From CAVQXR01 sp046330455 (GTDB lineage: Bacteria > Actinomycetota > Thermoleophilia > Gaiellales > Gaiellaceae), in the NCBI GenBank assembly GCA_046330455.1, contig JAXLSU010000003.1, positions 248,001 to 312,000 of the forward strand: a DNA stretch of 64,000 nucleotides, written 5' to 3'. How positions within the stretch are numbered: the stretch's first letter is position 1; each line of letters begins with the position of its first letter. Under the pieces are notes generated by a model that saw nothing but the letters and a program-made list of their open reading frames with translations, was not told the DNA's origin and made no database searches. Made by a program: the position numbers and the translations under genes. Positions 59,871 through 64,000 of the stretch are shown here, piece after piece.

Positions 59871-60217
59871 CTCGCGACCTCCTCGAAGTCGACCAGCGCG
59901 GCGAGCCGATCGAGTGCCTCGCTGGAGAGGGAGTAGTAGGCCCACTTCGTGCGCTGCTCGCGCTGGATCAGGCCTGCGTCGTGGAGCTTCTTCAGATGGT
60001 GGCTGACCGTCGGCTGCGACAGTCCGAGCGCGGGTACGAGCTCGCAGACGCAGACCGGTGCCGGGCTCCGGGCCAGCAGGTTGACGATCCTCACGCGCGA
60101 CGGATCGCCGAGCGCACGGAAGATCGCCGCCGTCGCCTCGGCCTCGCTGTCCGAAAGAGCAGGCGTGGCGAGGGGTGCGCAGCAGGAGATCACGGGAAGG
60201 GAGTTGAGCAGATCCAT
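59867..60217 (-). CDS. arsR: ArsR/SmtB-family arsenic-responsive repressor
   Basis: A 116-residue winged-helix repressor: FRALGDPSRVRIVNLLA, the metal-box-like VCVCELVPALGLSQPTVSHHLKKLHDAGL, and SLSSEAL. Cys pairs at ISCCAP near residue 11 and in VCVCEL can bind As(III). Start ATG 60217 is chosen: the upstream ATG 60241 lies between the -35 and -10 of the gene's own promoter. It is coupled to arsM. Confidence 0.92.
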   Translation of the reverse strand: MDLLNSLPVISCCAPLATPALSDSEAEATAAIFRALGDPSRVRIVNLLARSPAPVCVCELVPALGLSQPTVSHHLKKLHDAGLIQREQRTKWAYYSLSSEALDRLAALVDFEEVAR

Positions 60218-60226
60218 CGACTGATC

Positions 60227-60259
60227 TCGATGTATAGACATACCTCGATCAATTGTCAA
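60227..60259 (-). promoter_or_regulatory. arsR promoter and probable ArsR operator
   Basis: On the minus strand TTGACA (60259-60254) and TATACA (60236-60231) are 17 bases apart, an ideal housekeeping promoter. A 22-base imperfect palindrome (60227-60248, 8 of 11 pairs) with TCGA ends overlaps the -10 and spacer. This is where an ArsR repressor should bind. Confidence 0.75.
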
Positions 60260-60389
60260 GTGCGGCTGGCCGTACCACCGATTCGGGTGGCACCACCACG
60301 GGCGACCGGGCGTCACCCCGACGGCTCTGCCAGGGCGGGGCTGCGAGCCTTGCTGGGACAGTGCCCAGGCGACGAGGAGGACGGACGCC

Positions 60390-61823
60390 ATGACAACGAA
60401 TCGACGCAAGTGGCTCGCGCTTGCGCTCCTGTGTGCGGTGCAGTTCATGGTCGTGCTCGACATCGCGATCGTGAACGTCGCGCTTCCCTCGATCCAGATC
60501 GACCTCGGCTTCTCGGAGAGCAGTCTCCAGTGGGTGATCAGTGCGTACGCGCTCGTCTTCGGGGGCTTCCTGCTGCTCGGTGGTCGCGCGGCCGACCTCG
60601 TGGGGCGGCGGCGCGTGTTCGTCGCCGGCCTGATCGTGTTCACGCTCGGCTCGCTGTTCTGCGGCTTCGCCTGGAGCGAGGCGTCGCTGATCGGCGCTCG
60701 GGCGATCCAGGGGCTCGGCGCCGCACTGATCTCGCCTGCGGCGCTCTCGATCCTGATGACGACGTTCCGTGAGGGGCGCGATCGCAACATCGCGCTCGGC
60801 GCCTGGGGTGCGGTCGGTGGCTTCGGGGCCGCTGCCGGTGTGCTGCTCGGCGGCGTCCTGACCGACGCTCTCTCGTGGGAGTGGATCTTCTTCGTGAACG
60901 TGCCCGTCGGCATCGTTGCGCTCGCGCTCGCGCCGGTGCTGCTCGACGAGAGCCGCGACGCGCGAGCGAAGCGATTCGATCTGCCCGGCGCGGTGCTCGT
61001 CACTGCGGGCCTCTCGCTGCTCGTCTATGCGATCACCGAGGCGAGCAGCTTCGGGTGGTCGTCCTGGCAGACGATCTCGCTCTTCGCCGGCGCGGTCGCG
61101 CTGCTCGGGGCGTTCGCGGTCTGGGAGCGGCGTGTCGCCGACCCGCTCGTCCCGTTCTCGATCTTCCGGATCAGGACGCTCGCCGGGTCCAACGCGGCCG
61201 GCTTCATGCTCGGCACGATGCTGTTCTCGATGTTCCTGCTGCTGACCCTCTACATGCAGCAGGTGCTCGGCTACTCGGCCCTCGAGACCGGTGTCGCCTA
61301 CCTCGCCTGCGCGGGCACCTCGATCATCTGGGCGAACGTCGCGGCGCAGCTCGTGAACCGGGTCGGGATCAAGCCGGTCATGGTTGCCGGCATGGCGCTG
61401 CTCGCCGGCGGGCTCGCGTACTTCACGCAGCTCTCGCCGGACGGCTCCTACGTGGTCGACCTGCTGCCCGGCCTCCTGATCGTGGGAGTCGGGATGCCGT
61501 TCGCGTTCGTCTCGATCTCGATCGGAGCCCTCGCCGGGGTTCCCGACCACGAGGCCGGCCTCGCGTCGGGCATCAACAACACGGCGCTGCAGATCGGAGG
61601 CGCGCTCGGCATCGCCGTGATCTCCACCGTCGCGATCTCGCACACGGAGTCCCTCGCTGCGTCCGGGACAGCGCTCCCCGGGGCGCTGACGGGCGGCTTC
61701 CAGGCGGGCCTCTGGGTGGGCGTCGGCGTCGCGATCGTGGGCCTGCTCGCTGCCCTCACGCTCGTGAAGCGCGATGGTGAGCGCCAGGTGCTCCCGGACG
61801 GGGTCGCGCTCGAGCGCGCGTAG
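60390..61823 (+). CDS. MFS multidrug exporter, DHA2 (EmrB/QacA) family
   Basis: A 477-residue proton-driven exporter with about 14 hydrophobic segments. QFMVVLDIAIVNVALPSIQ is the DHA2 motif D1 in helix 1, GGRAADLVGRRRVF is motif A, and GPxxGG-like GAAAGVLLGGVLTDALSWEW is motif C. Substrate unknown; divergence from arsR and a GAGGAGG site before the ATG do not show a link with arsenic. It ends before a strong terminator. Confidence 0.9.
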   Translation: MTTNRRKWLALALLCAVQFMVVLDIAIVNVALPSIQIDLGFSESSLQWVISAYALVFGGFLLLGGRAADLVGRRRVFVAGLIVFTLGSLFCGFAWSEASLIGARAIQGLGAALISPAALSILMTTFREGRDRNIALGAWGAVGGFGAAAGVLLGGVLTDALSWEWIFFVNVPVGIVALALAPVLLDESRDARAKRFDLPGAVLVTAGLSLLVYAITEASSFGWSSWQTISLFAGAVALLGAFAVWERRVADPLVPFSIFRIRTLAGSNAAGFMLGTMLFSMFLLLTLYMQQVLGYSALETGVAYLACAGTSIIWANVAAQLVNRVGIKPVMVAGMALLAGGLAYFTQLSPDGSYVVDLLPGLLIVGVGMPFAFVSISIGALAGVPDHEAGLASGINNTALQIGGALGIAVISTVAISHTESLAASGTALPGALTGGFQAGLWVGVGVAIVGLLAALTLVKRDGERQVLPDGVALERA

Positions 61824-61850
61824 CGCGCGGATCGCCGGCAAGACGATCGC

Positions 61851-61882
61851 AAGGGGAGCGGCGTGGAAGCGCCGCTCCCCTT
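61851..61882 (+). terminator. Intrinsic-terminator-like hairpin
   Basis: A 13-base stem AAGGGGAGCGGCG pairs with CGCCGCTCCCCTT around TGGAAG, 28 bases after the MFS stop. The 3' arm ends in TT followed by GCTGT, so the U-tract is weak. Confidence 0.65.
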
Positions 61883-61898
61883 GCTGTAGCGTGTCGCC

Positions 61899-62285
61899 AT
61901 GAACCGACGCATCAACGCAGACGAGCTGCATCCGCCGCCCGGGTACTCTCATGTCGCGATCGCGGAGGGACGGATCGTCTTCGCGGCGGGCGCCGTGCCG
62001 CTCGACCGGGACGGGAAGGTGGTCGGCGCCGGCGATCGCGCCGCCCAGGCCCACCAGGCGCTCGACAACCTCCGCGTTCAGCTCGCGGCGGCAGGTGCGG
62101 GCCCGGCCGACGTCGTGAAGACCACCGTGTACGTCGTCGCGACGACGATGGAGGAGCTCGACGTCGTCTGGGACGTGTTCGTGGCCTCCGACTTCGCGGA
62201 CGCGCCGAGCACGCTCCTCGGTATCACCGTGCTCGGCTACCCCGGTCAGCTCGTCGAGGTCGAGGCGATCGCTGCGATCGAGTGA
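61899..62285 (+). CDS. RidA/YjgF family protein
   Basis: A 128-residue member of the RidA (YER057c/UK114) family. VFAAGAVPLDRDGKVVGAGDRAAQAHQALDNL (residues about 28-59), VVKTTVYVV and an end LVEVEAIAAIE are characteristic; the usual catalytic Arg near 105 is not evident, so it may be a non-archetypal subgroup rather than an imine deaminase. TAGCGT (61887-61892) ends 6 bases before the ATG. Confidence 0.85.
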   Translation: MNRRINADELHPPPGYSHVAIAEGRIVFAAGAVPLDRDGKVVGAGDRAAQAHQALDNLRVQLAAAGAGPADVVKTTVYVVATTMEELDVVWDVFVASDFADAPSTLLGITVLGYPGQLVEVEAIAAIE

Positions 62286-62422
62286 GGTCGTTCAGCCCGC
62301 TGCCGTCGGCGCGCGGGCGAGCGGCCGTCCTGGACCTCGAGTTCCTCGACGGCGGTCGGTGTGACAACGGCCGCCGTCAATACCTACAGCTCCTCGGGAG
62401 GAATTCCGAGCCCGTCCCGCGC

Positions 62423-62641
62423 CTAGGCGGCCCCGCGGAGAGTCCGTTCGTACGCGCCGTCGATTCCGTCGAGCAGCTCGGCGATGTTCCGCGGGTCCGG
62501 CTCGGCCTCGTCGAGTGCCGTGGAGAGCAACGAGCGAGCGAGCGTCCCCTCGTTCGTGTGCGTCCGCTCGGCAAGACACCGCAGCTTCAGCGCGTGCTCC
62601 TCGTCGAGCGTGACGTTCACGCGGTTCGGAGGACGGGCCAT
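62423..62641 (-). CDS. Ribbon-helix-helix antitoxin-like protein
   Basis: A 72-residue protein: PPNRVNVTLDEEHALKLRCLAE forms the RHH strand and helix (residues about 4-25), and THTNEGTLARSLLSTAL the second helix, as in CopG-like antitoxins. A full toxin gene is missing; downstream only a 44-codon frame with TPTAVEELE survives (62246-62380). Likely an orphan or decayed module. Confidence 0.7.
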   Translation of the reverse strand: MARPPNRVNVTLDEEHALKLRCLAERTHTNEGTLARSLLSTALDEAEPDPRNIAELLDGIDGAYERTLRGAA

Positions 62642-62716
62642 TGGACGAGATCTAGCACGAAAATGACACGTCTTGTGTACAAGATCCCGCTCCTTGGCCC
62701 CAGCGAGATGCGCGGA

Positions 62717-63400
62717 TCAGTCATCGCAGGGTGGTGGCTCCGCGAGCGTTGGAGCCGTGTGCCCGACTGCGCCTCGGATGGTTCTTTCGAGCATGCAGGT
62801 GTAGGCCGCGGAGGTCCAGCCGCAGTCTTCGACGAGGCGAAGGTAGAGCCGTTCGTTCGCTGCGAGAGCGAAGATCGCGTCAGCGGCCTGTTCGGCCGAG
62901 ATGCCGTGCTCGAGAATGCCCGCACGCTCCATCGCTCTTGCCACCTCGAGCAGGTCGGCGCGGGTGGCAGCGTGGCCGCGGCGTCGCTCGTCTTCGAGCA
63001 GCGAGTCATCGGACGCGGCAGCCTCGCCGAGCGCGAGTAGACGAGCAGCGCGTTCGAACAGGCGCGTCGTTGCCTCGGAGAGCAGTCGGAAGACCTGGTC
63101 TGGTTCGCCAACGAGCGCTCGGTGCCATTCCTCGCGTTCGAGCATCGGAACCGTCTCTGCCCCGCCGCGAACGGCAGTCCGGATACAGGCGGAGAGAAGA
63201 GCGGCCTTGCTCGGGAAGTTGAGGAAGAGCGTGCGCTCCGTCACGCCGGCCTGTGCCGCGACGGCCCTGGTCGTCGTCCTCGTGAATCCCTGACCGAGAA
63301 ACAGCTCGCTTGCCGCGCTCACGATCCTGCGGCGCGTCTCGGCAGCCGCGGCGTCACGAACCGCGGATCTGTACGGGCGCTTGCCCTTTCTCTCCGACAT
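62717..63400 (-). CDS. TetR-family transcriptional regulator
   Basis: A 227-residue repressor. The helix-turn-helix is AAAETRRRIVSAASELFLGQGFTRTTTRAVAAQAGVTERTLFLNFPSKAALL (residues about 18-69), ending in the TetR signature. The C-terminal ligand domain is unassigned. It is divergent from a small gene at 63446 and probably controls it and itself. Confidence 0.9.
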   Translation of the reverse strand: MSERKGKRPYRSAVRDAAAAETRRRIVSAASELFLGQGFTRTTTRAVAAQAGVTERTLFLNFPSKAALLSACIRTAVRGGAETVPMLEREEWHRALVGEPDQVFRLLSEATTRLFERAARLLALGEAAASDDSLLEDERRRGHAATRADLLEVARAMERAGILEHGISAEQAADAIFALAANERLYLRLVEDCGWTSAAYTCMLERTIRGAVGHTAPTLAEPPPCDD

Positions 63401-63404
63401 TGAC

Positions 63405-63419
63405 TACAGTGATACTATA
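63405..63419. promoter_or_regulatory. Candidate TetR operator
   Basis: TACAGTGATACTATA is an imperfect palindrome (5 of 7 pairs) in the 45-base divergent spacer between tetR and the small gene. Its place over both promoters suits a repressor site. Confidence 0.4.
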
Positions 63420-63445
63420 CGTAATCTATTCAGAGGAGGTTCCCC

Positions 63446-63721
63446 GTGCTGGCTCGCATCGCGCGATTCGATCAGTTTCCCGACGACCTCGACGACGACG
63501 CCGTCAGTACTCTGCGGCAGATCCTCAGGTCGACGCCCGGTTACGTCGCCGGCTTCCACATGCTCGACCCAACGACGCGCAAGGCGCTGTCCATCACAGT
63601 CTTCGAGGATCACGACGCGCTCCGGCGAGCAGGTGAGGCGCTCGCGGCCAGACCGGGCGACCGAACCGTCGGTATTGCTCCGGTCGAGGTCGAGCTCTAC
63701 GAGGAGGCCCACTGCTTCTAG
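63446..63721 (+). CDS. Small ferredoxin-fold-like (ABM-like) protein
   Basis: A 91-residue protein with LARIARFDQFPDDLDDDA, a GYVAGFHMLDPTTRKALSITVFED core and VEVELYEE, the pattern of small alpha/beta-barrel monooxygenase-like or stress-response dimeric proteins. Not identified further. GAGGAGG (63432-63438) precedes the GTG. Probably under the divergent TetR regulator. Confidence 0.65.
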   Translation: MLARIARFDQFPDDLDDDAVSTLRQILRSTPGYVAGFHMLDPTTRKALSITVFEDHDALRRAGEALAARPGDRTVGIAPVEVELYEEAHCF

Positions 63722-64000
63722 AGGGGAATCGGCACACGCTGCCGACCCCGAGCGCTTCGCCGCGACCATCGACGAAGCGGATGCCCGAATCGAGACGGTC
63801 ACCAGGGCGGCAGACGACCTCGGGGTCGACGGGTGCCGAGACGACGCATCAGGACGCGCCTCGGAGATCGTTCGTCCGGCGGGATTCCAGTCACACGGCC
63901 CGCGAGTGCGCCCCGCTGAGGGTCTGAACAACCATCCTCGCCACATCGTGGCAACGCCGCGCCAGGTGGCGACAAACCACCCGGCGCGGCGTCGTCGACG
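63722..64000. other. End of window, no gene supported
   Basis: A plus-strand frame stays open from about 63726 to the edge, but it has no ATG, GTG or TTG start with a ribosome site or -10 element. It includes ADPERFAATIDEAD and continues without a recognisable domain, so it may be a frame-shifted remnant or the start of a gene beyond the window. No hairpin or repeat noticed. Confidence 0.4.

Noticed and set aside
63404..63946. 180-codon minus-strand frame at the window end
   Set aside because: It covers the small gene at 63446, which has a good ribosome site; the frame has no recognisable domain.
1..64000. tRNA, rRNA or riboswitch
   Set aside because: I found no cloverleaf with a GTTCGA-type arm, no rRNA core sequence and no recognisable riboswitch core on reading both strands, though a covariance search would be needed to exclude them.

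Overview
The window is a chromosomal stretch of a high-GC Gram-positive-like bacterium. GC is around 70% by eye, genes are tightly packed with GTGA/ATGA overlaps, and GTG/TTG starts are frequent. Many genes seem to be transcribed without a leader: a TAnnnT -10 hexamer ends 6-9 bases before the start codon. PadR/Fur/TrpR-like regulators, a Wzx/Wzy polysaccharide locus and a split his operon fit Actinomycetota, possibly a deep class such as Thermoleophilia (inference only). No rRNA, tRNA, CRISPR array, prophage or recognisable transposase was seen.

Layout. (1) 1-1638: sulfate activation (cysC fragment, sat). (2) 1638-8139: a serine hydrolase, then the first polysaccharide genes (Ig-like exported protein, O-antigen polymerase/ligase, sulfotransferase, methyltransferase, PIG-L deacetylase). 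(3) 8163-14043: a PadR unit, a Fur-family regulator, a secreted amidase and a znuABC-type metal transporter. (4) 14267-39025: the main surface-polysaccharide locus. It holds an initiating sugar-phosphate transferase, several glycosyltransferases, a Wzx-like flippase, a second Wzy-like polymerase, a Wzz-like chain-length protein, sugar-nucleotide enzymes, three more sulfotransferases and four separate ATP-grasp ligases. (5) 39032-43976: a proline-rich anchored protein, a membrane diguanylate cyclase, a UXS-type decarboxylase, hemE and a small orphan. (6) 44116-49674: histidine biosynthesis. hisA is divergent from a TrpR-like regulator followed by hisG, a hisC-hisB gene fusion, hisH, hisF and hisIE. 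(7) 49682-58970: housekeeping and accessory genes (isochorismatase-like hydrolase, second GGDEF protein, sulfite-oxidase-like enzyme, frameshifted PilZ gene, DEAD-box helicase, FAD oxidase, flavodoxin-like protein, secreted TIM-barrel protein, lipoprotein). (8) 59055-64000: an arsR-arsM operon, an MFS exporter, a RidA protein, an orphan RHH antitoxin, and a TetR regulator divergent from a small protein.

How it may work together. cysC and sat make PAPS, the sulfate donor needed by the four sulfotransferases in the neighbouring polysaccharide locus. The simplest reading is a sulfated exopolysaccharide assembled by a Wzx/Wzy route and further decorated by methylation, deacetylation and ATP-grasp ligation of amino-acid or amine groups. 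The other notable feature is a family of GC-rich hairpin repeats at 2985-3171, 14041-14286 and 44020-44158. It supplies the stop codons of unrelated genes (serine hydrolase, ZnuC, HisA) and borders the end of an ATP-grasp gene.
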